A stretch of DNA of 64,000 nucleotides from Spizellomyces punctatus DAOM BR117 (GCF_000182565.1 NW_015971546.1:685440-749439), one strand, 5' to 3'; positions 1-12,076 are shown, counted from the first letter of the stretch. The notes: a model not told the origin generated them from the letters alone. Program-made: numbers and translations.

Positions 1-867
1 TCTGCCAATCCAAAATGGTCGGAAACGTCCGTTGAGTTCTGTGGAGGAACACACGTCAAGCAAACTGGCGACATAAAACGCTTTGTTATTTTGGAAGAAA
101 GTAGCATTTCGAAGGGAATCAGGCGAATTGTTGCAGTCACTGGAGAAGAAGCATTTGAGGTGCAACGATTAGCCGACGAATTTGACCGGAAGATTGCGGA
201 TTTGAAAGGATTGCAAGGTTCAGCTTTGGAGACTGGGCTCAAGACGACTGGAAAGGATCTTGATGAGGCTGCGCTACCTGTATTGCGAAAGCACAAGCTC
301 CGACAAACGTTTGCTGCGATCAAAAAGGAGTTTGATGATCAAGACAAGGCGCGGAAAGCAAAGGAGATGAAGGAGGCTGCAGAGCGGGTGAAGACCTACT
401 TTGACCAGAACCCCGACGTACCGTTTTTGGTTGAAGTTCTTCCATACGGTGGCAACACTAAGGTGAGACATTGCAGCAGCGACTACCGAGTTGGATCGTC
501 GGTACTAATATCTTGTTTTAGGCACTTGCCAAAGCCATTGAAGCTGTCAAGGGACTAAAGACAAAGGCTGCCATGCTACTGACAGTTGACGCTGAATCAA
601 GCAAAGTATCGTACCAATGTATCGTGCCCAAGGTGAGATTTTTTAACATATCGAGTATCTCAAGTTTTGTTACTAACCCACTTCTCTTAGGAATATGTTG
701 ATAAAGGACTGAAAGCGACAGACTGGGCAGATGTGGTGAGCCAAAAGGTTGGTGGCCGAAAGGGTGGTAAAGATGAGTCCGCCGCAGGAGCCGGAACGGA
801 CCTTGCTGGCGTTGAAGAGGCCGTGTCTCTTTCCCTAGAGTTTGCCCGACTACGTCTCAGTGCCTAG
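1..867 (+). CDS. ALA1: Alanyl-tRNA synthetase, cytosolic type, C-terminal part (5' end outside window)
   Basis: The protein charges tRNA-Ala with alanine. Reading frame 1 is open from the first base. It carries the CGGTH motif near residue 15 of the visible part, part of the AlaRS zinc-binding editing (SAD) domain. A lysine-rich helical stretch and the small C-terminal domain follow. Two short introns are seen, at about 463-521 (GTGAGA...TTTAG) and 632-690 (GTGAGA...CTTAG). They join the exons into a frame ending [10 protein letters not shown] at the TAG at 865-867. The catalytic domain lies to the left of the window, so the gene is partial only because of the window edge. The end resembles other fungal cytosolic enzymes, but one gene often serves cytosol and mitochondria in fungi, and this cannot be judged without the N-terminus. 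Confidence 0.93.
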
Positions 868-1075
868 AGACCTTGTTAGAGGACTTGACCTGATACATAT
901 TGTTTTCTTAAGTACTATTTGATTTCTTGAATTGGCCATGCCTGCAGCAAACTGCACATATAATGTCATTCCTCCAATCTTCAACTTTTTGCCTCTCAGC
1001 ACTTTGTATCACGTGACTACATTCAGACTTGGTTCAAAATGCCAAGCGCGATGGTGTTCGAGTTTGAAGGGAATC

Positions 1076-2077
1076 ATGTCGTTTTTACGGAACCTCTTCC
1101 GAGGCGTTCAACATTCTCCAACACCCGTCTTCCCTTCTGCAAGCTACGTCTCGCTCGTTTGGAAAGCCAACGAGGAATGGCTCGCCCACTGCATCAAGCA
1201 CCCGCTATTGGATGGACTAACCAACACAAGGGTGCACATACTTGGAACATCTCTCCTCAATCTCCCATCACGAGATGTCCAGCGCGCGATATCAAATTTG
1301 AAGGGAAATCTTGGATGGATATGTGTCGATGAAGCGGAGGAGAGCGCAATGTGGCTCAACCGATATGCCGCTATACTCAAACAGGGACACTTTCAGGATC
1401 TGGAGGAGCGAGATGGGAATGTGGAAACGTCCCTGCAGGAGGTCCGAACGTGGGTCGAACGCAAGCGAGGTGAATTTATGGACGCAGGTGTACCGGACGA
1501 ATGGATAGATGCATTGGAGTCGACTGGTCTCCGACCTGGCTGGGATACCATCGAGGCTGTCGAGCGAGGCCAGCAGGAAAGATTACCTGTAGAGTTCATT
1601 GGTATTGGTCATGCCGAGGAAACTTCACGGTACTTTTCGTCCTCTGCAAAGATGGCAAGTATGGATCCGAATATAACAGAAGAAGCACCCACCGTGGATC
1701 TCCAGTCGGAGCTTCGACAGTTGTTTCACAAAGTGGGAGTATCGCTTGGGGACATGAAAAATATCAATACGGGTTCACCGTTAGCAGACAGTCGATTGCA
1801 ATCTCTGGTGCTAGACCCAAAGGGACTGGCTGCATATCATAAGATTATCTCAAAGCATTTAATGGGCATGCATGGAGAAGCGGGACGGCGTAGGCAGGAA
1901 GGGGAAGCAAGGAAAGCTATCAAATGTGAGCGTATTATTGAACGGCTAAAGGACGTATGTGAGGAAGTGGGAGCACAAAGGGAAGGCGTAAATGTGCTAG
2001 CTGTCATTGATAGAAATCATGTGGAAGGTGTAAGAAGGCTTTGGGAGGAAGGAGATGACAATGATGATGTAGAATAG
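1076..2077 (+). CDS. TraB-like protein, divergent
   Basis: This is a single-exon reading frame. An in-frame ATG at 938 would add 46 residues, but the ATG at 1076 (MSFLRNLFRG) is preferred. A TCACGTGAC motif at 1009-1017 would then sit in the promoter, and the N-terminus becomes basic and hydrophobic, as in a mitochondrial presequence. The segment VHILGTSLLN followed by an acidic helix, and the late segment VLAVIDRNHVEGV, resemble the opening beta-strand and the closing Ala/Val-Gly-x-x-His motif of TraB/PrgY/GumN family proteins. Fungal and animal TraB proteins are linked to mitochondria. The match is weak and the middle of the protein is unlike anything recognised, so the family call is tentative while the existence of the gene is fairly certain. 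It ends at TAG 2075-2077, about 510 bp before TOP1. Confidence 0.5.
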   Translation: MSFLRNLFRGVQHSPTPVFPSASYVSLVWKANEEWLAHCIKHPLLDGLTNTRVHILGTSLLNLPSRDVQRAISNLKGNLGWICVDEAEESAMWLNRYAAILKQGHFQDLEERDGNVETSLQEVRTWVERKRGEFMDAGVPDEWIDALESTGLRPGWDTIEAVERGQQERLPVEFIGIGHAEETSRYFSSSAKMASMDPNITEEAPTVDLQSELRQLFHKVGVSLGDMKNINTGSPLADSRLQSLVLDPKGLAAYHKIISKHLMGMHGEAGRRRQEGEARKAIKCERIIERLKDVCEEVGAQREGVNVLAVIDRNHVEGVRRLWEEGDDNDDVE

Positions 2078-2590
2078 TTTTATTGCATTTGTAGATAATT
2101 TTTCAAGGAAGACTGCATTAACAGCATTAGCAGACATTTGGCGAATAGCTTGCCAACGACAATGCCATGGCTGATGCCTTGCGCCCCCCGTTGGCTTTGA
2201 ACCAAAGGCGAGCTTCCACTTCCGCCCCACCCCTCCCCAGCAAAAGATCCCTAAACAAAAGAAAACAAAAAGGGCCATTGCAAAACGCGTTGCCAAATTT
2301 GGACAAAAAAATCTAAGTCCCAAACTGTGTGGGCCTTTTGATGTGAGCGACGCGGGGACTTTGCCATTTTGTTTTTGTTCTTTGCCCACACGCATTTACC
2401 TAGCACGAACTGCTGCTATTTAAAGAACGAATCTCAGTTCACGAGCGTTTCCCTCCAGTGAGAGACTTTTGGCAGTTCAAGTAAGATCTGCTCAATGCCC
2501 TTTTTTCAGCGATGATCTATAAGCTTATTTAACGCGACTGCAGTTGGTTCACACCTTACGCAGCAAGCCCGCAAAACGACTAGTGTCGTA
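2078..2590. other. Intergenic region upstream of TOP1
   Basis: No gene is seen here. An A/T-rich element (TATTTAAAG) lies at about 2415-2423, roughly 170 bp before the TOP1 start, and could serve as a TATA-like element. A GC-rich stretch with many C runs lies at about 2180-2240. The longest reading frame, on the minus strand, looks like a chance frame. Confidence 0.5.
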
Positions 2591-5500
2591 ATGTCAGACA
2601 GCGAGGACGATGTACCATTGAGAGTTCGCCGAACAGTAGCCGTAAAAAAGGAACCTGGCTCACGACCGTCAACCATTGACGATGGTGACAGCGATTCAGA
2701 CGTGCCTCTTGCGCGACGCAAAAAGACAAGCGGTGCAACTGCTGGAAAGGCTGCTTCAGACGCCAAGAATACCCAAAATGGAAGAGGTCAGGGTGAGTAG
2801 GTGCCAACCTTCAGCCATGCCAAGGCGAATGACAGAACCGTCCTTTATGTGGACGCGAGGTCGATTTATTTACTTGACTTGGGAATAATTTTGGTGTCAT
2901 CCCATAGCTGGCTCGAAAGCACCGCCGAAGAGATTAAGTAAGGAAGTGGGCTCAGACAGTGATTCCGACGTGCCTCTGGTAAGTAGTAGCAAGCCAGGTA
3001 TCAGAGGTGCGATAACCATGCGATGACTGACCGAGGCTCTCGCGTGTCTTCAATAGTCCAAAAGGGTAAAGACAGAACGTCCTGGGAAGAAAAGTCCTGC
3101 AGTAAAGCAGGAGAAGACAAATGGAAAGGTATAGCCATTTAACGAGGCTATCATCGTTTTCCGTTTCCCGTTACTTACGACAACCTTAGGTGACGCCGAA
3201 GCGTAAACGGGCCGCCCAGTCAGCAGATTCTGGTGCCGAGATGGACGACAAGAAAACACAGAAGAAATCACGTAAGCGGGAAGCATCAGCCACCGCTTCG
3301 CCCGGAAAGAAGACCAAGGAAGAAGAGGAGGACGAAGAGGAAGAGTACAAATGGTGGCTTGACCAGGAGAAAGACAATTCAATAAAGTGGACGACATTAG
3401 ATCACAATGGTCCTATGTTTCCACCTCCTTACGAGCCGCACGGTGTCAAGATGAAGTATAAGGGTGAGTTTTCCGTTTTCAACGGTCGCGTCGTCATTGG
3501 ACTCTGTTGATTAATGGTTGGTTGAACAGGAAAACCCATCGATTTGGAACCGGAAGCTGAGGAGGTGGCCACTTTCTTTGCTGGAGTTCTCGGCACAGAT
3601 TGGGGAGACAATCCAATATTCCAAAAGAACTTCTTTGCAGACTTCCTTACCATACTGAAGCGACAAAAGAAGGTATCGAGTCGGTTGGCTCCTCTATCCT
3701 ACCTTTTGGGAGAAACTTACTGGCGTAAGACAGGCTTCCCCTATCAAAGAGTTCAGCGAATGCGATTTTTCGCCGATCGCAGAGCACTTGCAACAAGAAA
3801 AGGAAAAAAAGAAAGCCATGTCCAAGGAAGAGAAGCTGGTGGGTTTCCCGGGCATGCTTTTTTGTATCACTTGCTTACTGAACAGGTGTGGCCTATAGAA
3901 ACTAAAAGAAGAGAAGGCTAAGCTGGATGAAAAATATGGGTGGGCATATCTGGATGGACGCAAAGAGAAAGTTGGAAACTATCGAATAGAACCTCCTGGG
4001 CTCTTCCGTGGTCGTGGAGAGCATCCTAAGACTGGTACTCTCAAGGTATAGAAATTTTGACCTGTGGTCGTACGAATTCTATGCGAAAATAGCTTACTCA
4101 ATATGCTTCCAGCTGCGCGTCCAACCCGAGCAAGTCACGATCAACATTGGGAAGGATGCACAAGTACCAGAACCTCCCGCAGGGCATAAGTGGGCTGATG
4201 TCATTCACGACAATACAGTTACCTGGCTTGCCATGTGGAAGGAAAACGTCAATGAATCTATCAAATACGTGTTCCTCGCAGCGACATCATCATTAAAAGG
4301 ACAAAGCGATATGAAGAAGTTTGAGAAATCGCGAAATTTGAAGGTGAGCATGCGAAGGGTTGCGACTTACCACTTTACACAGGTACACTTATCCCTCTAT
4401 ACAGAGTCACATCCACAGAATCCGTAAAGACTATACTGCGGAACTTAAAGACAAGCAGATGGCGATCCGACAGAGGGCTACGGCCATGTACTTGATTGAT
4501 CGTCTCGCTCTTAGGGCTGGTAACGAAAAGGGCGACGATGAGGCTGATACAGTCGGTTGCTGTTCGCTACGATTCGAACACATCAGTTTAGAGCCCCCAA
4601 ACAAAGTCATCTTTGATTTCTTGGGTAAAGATTCTATCCGATACTACAACGAGGTTCAGGTGGATGACCAAGTATTCAAGAATCTGAAGTTGTTCAAAAA
4701 GCCGCCAAAGACCGATGGTGATCAGCTGTTTGACAGGATTAACGTGAGTTTGCTCATTTTTCTGATCATATCTTGTCCGTACACTGTGATGGACCCATTT
4801 CATCCATATGCAGACGGGAGTTCTCAACAAGCATTTGACCACCTATATGGCTGGACTCACAGCAAAAGTATTCCGTACATACAACGCGTCGCATACTTTC
4901 CAAGAAGAGCTGAAAAAGACTCCCGTGGACGGCACCGTAGCCGAGAAGGTCTTGGCGTATCAGCGCGCCAATCGACAGGTTGCCATTCTTTGTAACCATC
5001 AGCGCGCTGTATCCAAAGGACATCATGGCCAGATTGGTCGCATTCAAGACAAGGTATTTGCCGACTTTGACTGTTGCAATCCGGATGTGCAAGTGCTTAC
5101 CTCATGCACAGATACGCGCAATCAAGTATGAGCGCTTGCTTGTAAAGCGAGAGATGCTAGATCTCGATCCCAAACTCAAGAAAAAGCGCCCCGAACTCGC
5201 ACAAGACGAAAGCGATATTGATGATGAATTCATTGAAAAGCATAAAGTATTCCTGGAAGAACAGGAGAAAGAGAAGGCTAGAAAGAAGCTAGAGAAAGAA
5301 AATGAGAAGCGGGCGGAGCAGGGTAAATCTCCTCTTACCGAAGCGCCGATACCAAGGAAGTCGGCACTCACGATGGAGAAATTGGAAAAAAAATATGAGC
5401 AACTTACTGATCGCATCAAAACGCAAAAGATGTTGTTGATAGATAAGGTTTGAATAATGATGAATTGCGTGCGCTTGTGGGCTGGGACTAAAAGATTTCT

Positions 5501-5746
5501 TCCTTCAACAAGGACGAGAACAAGACAACTGCGCTCAGCACATCGAAAATTAACTATATAGACCCGCGTATATCGGCAGCGTGGTGTCACAAGTATGATG
5601 TGCCGTTGGAAAAAATTTTCAACAGAACTTTGAGAGAGAAGTTCAAATGGGCGCTGGATGTCGACAAGGACTGGGTTGGTATCTGCTTTTCTTGTATGGA
5701 ATTACGTCAAAATCACTAATGGGTCTTTACTTCACAGCAATTTTAG
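2591..5746 (+). CDS. TOP1: DNA topoisomerase I (eukaryotic type IB), multi-exon
   Basis: The enzyme relaxes DNA supercoils by nicking one strand through a 3'-phosphotyrosine intermediate, in the nucleus. The N-terminus ([14 protein letters not shown]) is a charged, Ser/Asp/Lys-rich tail with repeated SDSDVPL units. The core starts at [10 protein letters not shown] (about 3348) and continues with [20 protein letters not shown] charged coiled-coil linker lies at about 5150-5450. The catalytic motif SKINYIDPR is present, with the active tyrosine at 5555-5557. About nine short introns are needed. The last runs from GTTGGT (after GACTGG) to TTCACAG and leaves a three-codon final exon, giving the family-typical ending DKDWQF at TAG 5744-5746. 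The last intron makes an open reading frame alone misleading here. All core and catalytic parts appear present. Confidence 0.95.
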
Positions 5747-7347
5747 TATCTACCGACGTGTGACATTTCTTCAGTAAATACAATAGTAATGCTGGTGGAT
5801 GCAAGGCAGAGAATGACGTCTCGTCGGTCATATTTAAGTTGCGTGAAAACAGAAACATTTGGGAAAGGTTTCATCCCACGCTACAAAATCATAGCCCGAA
5901 TGCACACGGAACCCTTCTTGAAAGTTTAACAACACATCCAAACAGTCAACTGGAAACGCTGCATGAATCAAATCATCCCGGTGTTTATCCCACTCCGGCT
6001 TATGTTGGATAGCCGGCGCATTAGACAATAACTGTACAGCTGGTTCTTGTGGCGGCACTCCATTGAGAGCCTTGACACACCAAGCAACCGAAAATCCGAT
6101 GCTCTCCAAGTCCTGCTATGCTTCGTCGTTGTTGCACGCCAGCATCCACGATGCTGCAAAGTCAATATTGAGGGTCCGCTGGATTCCCGACAGTTGAAGT
6201 CTTTAACAGTTCCATGGTCCTGATTGGGGGTCTGTTGCACACAAGTGGAAGCTGGAAGTAAACAGGTATATATAGGTCCCAATTTACCAGTTGCTGTGCA
6301 ACATTTTCATTATCTATAACCAGTTGCCTGCATCTACTAGGGCCTTGCAATGGGCCTTGCAATACTACAGCAATGCATTTAATCAAATTATTCAGTACAG
6401 GGTCTTCAATTCCTATGCATCCCATTTGCCTCCCCCAAATCCCAAAGATGTCATACCATGGAAGGAAGTCATACCTTGCCCACAGAAGCTGTACCTCAAA
6501 CGATAGCACGGTGATGTGCAAACTCTGGCAGGAGCAGTTCGACGTTGCACGCGCATCGAATAGGAGTTGTAAAATGCATGTGTTTGTCTAGCTAATTCAC
6601 AACCCACCATAAAACATATGTGAGCTTGGACTAAGAATGAAAGTTGAGATTCATATCTCTCCGCAGTTCATGTAATGCCAAAGTTGCCATAAAATTCACT
6701 TTGCTCAGGATTGTACGGGATTGTGAAGCAGACACATCATTCGCTTGCAAACTGCAATCTGCATAGGGTAGATCTGATCCGTGACAAATGCACGACAATT
6801 GGTACATCGAGAGGAGCGAGCGTTGGGCACACCGCCTTTCAAATCACAAGGCAGACTGTCAGGAACTTTGCTACCACAGAGTCAGAACTTTCTGACCCCG
6901 AAAATGAGACTCTTTGCGAGTCCTACTCCAAGCTGTACTTGTTCATCCGGCGCAGTGAATTCTCTGACGAAGGCATAGAGCTTTGTTCGGGTCTTTTGAT
7001 CAGTACTTCAAAGGTTAGGGGAGATTGGTCATAGTCCTGACACTTTTCCTCAAGTGGTTTTGCGAAAAGCCAATCTCGTCTCCTTTGAGTGCGGTAATTC
7101 CCGTCGCTTTCAAGCGTTGGAACCAACCTTGTCGTCCGCTCTGCGTTTCTCAAGCGGATTGGTCCAGATGGAAGCCGAAAAGTTAAGGCGGACAAGACGA
7201 ATGGAGTGTTCAAACACCATTTTGCTGACTAAATTTCGATCACGGACATGACGCGTGCCTTTCTCCCTGGTGCTCGTCACCTAGCATCTTTCCCAAACTT
7301 TCTAACGCACGGCTCACGCGCTCAGACGTTCCAAAAGCGGAGTAGAT
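5747..7347. other. 1.6-kb stretch without a convincing gene
   Basis: Both strands hold several medium reading frames without good starts or clear splice partners. On the minus strand three consecutive frames (6521 to 6162, 6282 to 5968, 6109 to 5834) look protein-like and would need frame changes between them, as in a decayed or heavily spliced gene. A perfect direct repeat of 12 bases (GGGCCTTGCAAT twice) lies at about 6341-6364. No transposon terminal repeats or recognisable transposase motifs were seen. Confidence 0.4.
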
Positions 7348-7968
7348 ATGGAGAAGAGATTGTACGGATGGCATAACGGTGTGCCTCAATTCCGGGGCGA
7401 TGGCGGAATGGATGGGGTGGGACCTGAACAGCACAGTAACTTCAGTGGACCTCGATTCGTAGGAGAATTCAGCGAAGGGTTCCAGAGGGCAAAGGATCTC
7501 CATCAGAGAGAGGATTTATGGGGCCGAGAAAGTATGCATGGAGAAGTCACAGCCCCGGTCTCTGCTTCGCGGTATCATTCTGCATATCCCTCAGAACAAT
7601 TCCGTCCGTACGTGGGAGAATCTGCACAGAATCGGATGGCACCTCCAGAGTCTGCGGATTTCGTCCCAGGAGATGTACCGATGAATTATATGGAGCCTAT
7701 GAATGTACCTATAGGAGTGACAGATACTCCAGAACCTATTAGTGTATATTCGTCACACGTTCCCAATGCTGTACAACCAGTGCTCTTCAATAGGGAGTTA
7801 CAGGATTCACCATTATGGGATTTTAGAGGATATAGTGAAGTGTCCAAAAGTTTCAGAGTACGCGGTAAGGCTGCGCTTTGAGTCTCTCAAGCTGGGATGG
7901 CGTTCAACGGTGACCTTATTTCAGCTGTGGAAGTCACGCCGACTACGCCAGGAGTATGGTTGAACTGA
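7348..7968 (+). CDS. Unrecognised protein rich in Pro, Tyr and Met
   Basis: Exon 1 runs from the ATG at 7348 to 7864. A canonical intron (GTAAGG...TTTCAG, 7865-7924) leads to a second exon at 7925-7968 that ends VEVTPTTPGVWLN-stop in frame. The product is about 186 residues, low in hydrophobic clusters and rich in Gly, Pro, Tyr and Met, so it is probably largely disordered. No family was recognised. The clean in-frame splice supports a real gene, although the composition gives no functional hint. It lies on the same strand as the next two genes, 202 bp before the next start. Confidence 0.5.
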
Positions 7969-8170
7969 TGCGAATGGGTTGAATCAGGGCCAAAGCTGAG
8001 CCATACCTCATAGGATATTACTTGCCCAAAGGCGTCGCTTGTATTTGTCTGCCTCGACGGGCCTTGGATTTGCAATTTGCCGGACGTCGAAATGGAAGCG
8101 TTTGTGGATAAACAAGTGGAGAGGTTGAAATTGATTTGGTAGCCTTGCGGAGACATATCAGATAACCACA

Positions 8171-8793
8171 ATGCCTCATTTAAGAATCCGAGCATGCAAA
8201 ACTAAATTCGCGCATGTGCACACGCTGATTGCCCTTGAGCCCGATGGAGACCCGTCCCCATTTCTACGATTACAGCATGCAATCGCATCCCATGTGGGAG
8301 CAAATACAGAGAACATTATTCAGTGTCATCCCGTACATTCCTCGCAAGAGACGTTTGAAGCAGTATCTCAATTAGCTCTACTGTTGGGACTTGATAGCGA
8401 AGCGCTTATTCAGGGGAAGATTGCACAGGTAGGAGTGATTAGGCTTAACGTTGCGGTACTACTAGAGCACGCTATCAACGAATGCGTGACTATAGTTGCT
8501 GGAAGGACTGCCAGAGATGAACATTACCGCGCAAGACACTTGGCTCCCGATGATAAACCTAATGTCTGGAAGCGCAGAAAAGTTGAAATTTCATGGTATC
8601 GTAGTTGGTGAGATGACGGAAGCTTGTTCGTTGCTTCACTATTATCTACGCAGATTGTTTCGTGATTCAAGAAGGTCTTCGGACTTTTGCACGCATTGCA
8701 GCAGCCACCGTGGCCGAGCTACGGGATTGTTCCCTTGACAAGTCGACAGCCATCTCAGTACGGTCGTTTTTTGAGGAAGAGACGGTAGTGTAA
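8171..8793 (+). CDS. Unrecognised conserved-looking 165-residue protein, three exons
   Basis: The exons are 8171-8428, 8496-8595 and 8654-8793. Both introns have GT...AG ends (GTAGGA...TATAG and GTATCG...CGCAG) and keep the frame. The spliced protein starts MPHLRIRACKTKFAHVHTL and ends RSFFEEETVV. It is mostly helical by composition, with segments such as IAQLLEGLPEMN and RTFARIAAATVAEL that read like a folded domain, and it has no signal peptide or membrane span. The frame as left unspliced would end earlier with a very basic tail; the spliced version is much more protein-like. No family was recognised. Confidence 0.6.
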
Positions 8794-9205
8794 TTGTCAT
8801 TTTAAAGACCTTGTCTTCATGAACTGCCTTTGTAGACCTGCATAATGCCTATATGTGTAAACTATTCATCCTGGTCATGGAATTATATTTCATCTGTTGT
8901 TCGTTCTTTTATCCTACACACACACACAAAAACCATATGATGAAAAGCAAAGCAAACTGCAAGTGAGGCTTGACGTTCTTTGCTTAGCACAAAATGACGA
9001 GAGCGCGTCAGTCATTCCAAATCTCACCCCGCCCAGCACTGGCCATCTTGTTGCCCAATTTCTTTGGCGAATAGAATTTACGCTCTGCAGCCAACACATT
9101 TAGTACCGCCTGGTGGCATCATTCCTAAGCTACAAGCAAGACTGTAACTCTGCGCATACCCTTTTGCCGATAAGCTCCCACTTTTGGTTTCACTACAAAG
9201 GAGCA
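8794..9205. other. Intergenic region with a short CA repeat
   Basis: No gene is seen. A short (CA)n tract lies at about 8916-8930. The rest holds the 3' end of the previous gene and the promoter of the BAR-domain gene. Confidence 0.5.
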
Positions 9206-10512
9206 ATGAGTTGGTATGTTTTCCCCTCAGCTTACTGGAAGGCGTCAAAGAGCGCTCTGGGTTGGACAAAAGTCTAGAACTGCAATAGGTGCCATATGTT
9301 CTATATTCTAGAGAAGGAGACTGATGTAGTCACTTCTTTTCAAGGCACGGTTTGAAAAAGGCGGTCAGTCGAGCGACTACCTCGGTAAGGCATACTAGTG
9401 TTTATCTGTCACTCTAGCATCAGACTCTAAGAATTGTTAACGTAACAGGTGATGCAGTCTACTGGGGCAATGGATAGAACGGTAGGGACCAGGGAGGGGA
9501 AATTGTTCAGCGGCGTTGGCTATAACGTTCCTAAGTGTCCTTACCTGATAACCAAAATATTCCGGTTACAAGATTGATCGTGAATTCGAAGAAGAGGAAC
9601 GCCGTCTGAGAACGTAATATACTCTATTGTATATATCCTGCGGTTTCCTTGTTTTAATCCATCCCTCCCTGTTAGTTTGGAGAATAAGGCGGAGAATTTG
9701 CATAGGGAAGCAAAAGGATACTTGGATGCGGTTCGTGGTATGTCATTTTACGTCTCTACCATAATACCAGGAATTTGGGACGGTACTGACTCCTCGGCAA
9801 GGCATGACCCTGGCACAGCAAAGAATTGCGGAGACCATCAACTCATTCTACGAGGAGGGGTCACCATTGGGATATGCAGGGGCACAGTATAAGTTGGCCG
9901 TGTCAAAGATGGACGAACAAGCAAGGTCAGAGCTGGTGAGTTGGACGGAAAGGAATGTTGTCGAAATCGGCTCCTCTAACCACTTCCCCCATAGGATACA
10001 AATTACCGTGTGACGGTGCTCGATCCTCTTGGAAAACTTGTTGCGGTGTTCCCCGACTTCAATGACGCGCGAAAGATACGACAAAAGAAGTTACTCGATT
10101 ATGATCGTCTTCGGAGCAACGTCAGGAAGCTGGTAGAAAAACCCTCTGATGACCCACAAAAACTGCCAAGGGTAAGGAAAACATTACTAAGCTACTGAGG
10201 ATCTCATGTAAACCAACTCTGTCGTGACTACCCAACCAGGCGGAAGCAGAGGCTAATGCAGCGCGAGAAATTTATGAACATTACAATCAACAGCTCATCA
10301 ACGAAATCCCGAAACTTATTGATCTACGGGTGCCATATCTCGATCCTTGTTTTGAAGCGCTAGTGAAATCACAGCTACGATTCAACGAATCCGCATTTGA
10401 TAAGCTCAATGCCATCAGAACTGCTTTCCCGAATGAGGGGCGCGGATTGGAAGGGCAGGTAGAAGGTGTTTTGCAGCAGATGCGGGAGCTGACGATTTGC
10501 GGTTCTCATTGA
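9206..10512 (+). CDS. RVS161: BAR-domain protein, Rvs161/BIN3 type
   Basis: N-BAR proteins of this type bind and bend membranes at endocytic sites, usually as a heterodimer with Rvs167, together with actin patches. The spliced protein starts MSWHGLKKAVSRATTS, with the first exon only eight bases long (ATG at 9206, intron 9214-9344). It continues VMQSTGAMDRT, then IDREFEEEERRLR, then LENKAENLHREAKGYLDAVRGM. These are the characteristic first helices of the Rvs161/BIN3 BAR domain. Later exons give the helices of the dimer (VLDPLGKLVAVFPDFND and LVEKPSDDPQKLPR), and the protein ends at TGA 10510-10512. The total is about 260 residues with no SH3 domain, as in Rvs161 and unlike Rvs167. Seven exons are needed, all with GT...AG ends. 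Confidence 0.9.
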
Positions 10513-10743
10513 AAAATCCGGAGGAATACAGTACACCTTTTATCAAACAGCTCTCAAATTCAATAATATAAGTCACCACATGTTTTCAGTTTCCCGTAAA
10601 AGTCCATTGCTTAATGAACTACAGACTTGGTCAAGTGACGCTTACATAACGCCAGGTAGCGTTCAAATGTCGCGTCACGTTTGCTGAAGCCCCTTTGCAG
10701 ATGGAACGAAACCCGTGTTTTTCTCGCATAAAACGAGAATACT

Positions 10744-11686
10744 ATGGCGGATACTCTTTCTTTGCAAGAGTCTATTGCTAACCCAACGGCCTATCCAGTG
10801 ACCGATCTCGGACAGACAATGTATTCTAATGCGGAACCTCTCCTCCGTACCCGCACTGGAGAAACATCCGGACCCCCCTCAGCTCAAACCCCGACTTTCA
10901 GTCCCCTAAGCGGTGGACGCCATTTACTTGTGGGAGTAGATGACAGTGAATACAGCATTGAAGCTCTCAAATTTGCTTTTACTGGATATGCGAAAGAAGG
11001 AGATCGGATGACTGTTGTTAAGGTTAGGGTCTAAGGGTGTGCTTTGACGTTCATCAGGTGCGAGGTCATCATGTGTCTCTGCGGTGAGTATAGGCAATTT
11101 CGCCGCTGCCCGGTCAATTTGGGCCAAACTTGCCTGGAGACTATAGGAGAGATGTAGGTACCGATGCATACATACCAGGTTCCAGCGCAGGACGGAAATT
11201 GATGTCGCTTGCCTGATTCCTAGAAAATGATCGAACTCTACGAAGAAGTAGGCAAGATACGCATCGAAGTGGGCGCCGAGAGGATTCCTTACAGAGTGGA
11301 CATTCGATATGGCGACCCACGAGAGATCTTGATTGAAGCGGTGAGGACTGCAAGTCATGGGATCCTCATTGCTCCTGGGAGCTTGACAGATCTGCTTACC
11401 CAACTGTCGTCAGTCAAAACAGATCCACCCGACCTGTATCATTGTAGGGAGCCGCGGCAGATCCGGTTTGACTAGGTATCATTCGTGATCTTTCAGCTTC
11501 TCCACTCTTGACATTCGTCCTCATGCCCAATTGGTCATATGGAAAACTTGTGACAGTATGTTTTTGGGAAGCGTCAGTCTGTATGTTCTACAAAACGCAG
11601 ACTACCCGGTTTTGATCGTTAAGAAAGGGGCATTTTCAACGCTAATCAAGCCTCCGCCAGGCAGGAGAGCGTCTGCCGTATTCTAG
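10744..11686 (+). CDS. Universal stress protein (UspA fold)
   Basis: Proteins of this family bind ATP or dimerise and are induced by stress; the fungal roles are poorly defined. A Ser/Pro-rich N-terminal region of about 60 residues precedes the domain start HLLVGVDDSEYSIEALKFA. The second half reads YGDPREILIEA, then IIVGSRGRSGL and MFLGSVSLYVLQNADYPVLIVKK. It contains the G-x2-G-x9-G-(S/T) nucleotide-binding pattern of ATP-binding Usps (GSRGRSGL ... GSVS). At least three introns are needed: one or two between 11023 and 11226, one at about 11341-11428 and one from about 11475 to 11552. The exact splicing between 11023 and 11226 is uncertain and may include a small extra exon encoding VRGHHVSL. 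It ends at TAG 11684-11686. Confidence 0.85.
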
Positions 11687-12076
11687 CAATGCCGTAGCGT
11701 AACAGAATTCGCACATAGCAAATGGATTATGCTACGAATCGATTTGTACATAAGATGTAATATAGTTGCTGTATGCGTTGTCATTCTCTTATATCCGCGG
11801 TCGATTTTCTGGCAAGATCGTTTTGCTGTGAGATAGAAATCAACCGCCCGGCCTTTTATGAATAATCGGTAGCATCGCGATTGCACCCTTCTATGCTGAG
11901 CTGTCACGCGCACGCCGAAACTTTAAAAGCTAAAGACCAACGCAACCAGCCAACCAACCAAGCAGCACCGCGAGTGCACGTTCCAGATACCTTAGTTTAA
12001 AGATAATTATATATACACAATGAAGCCATCACCTATATTGCCTGGCAAGTCCCACCAACATTTTCTAGAATCTGCT
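11687..12076. other. Convergent intergenic region
   Basis: This lies between the 3' ends of the universal stress gene and the small minus-strand gene. No gene is seen. It is A/T-rich near 11990-12020 (TTATATATACAC), probably 3' untranslated and poly(A) signals for both genes. Confidence 0.4.

Noticed and set aside
1997-2395. 132-residue minus-strand frame overlapping the end of the TraB-like gene
   Set aside because: It is antisense to coding sequence, with no recognisable domain and a run of low-complexity residues.
6711-7213. Overlapping frames on both strands (107 residues plus, 96 residues minus)
   Set aside because: Neither has a convincing ATG start, splice partner or recognisable motif.
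8916-8930. Short CA repeat
   Set aside because: An ordinary microsatellite of about 15 bases; nothing unusual.
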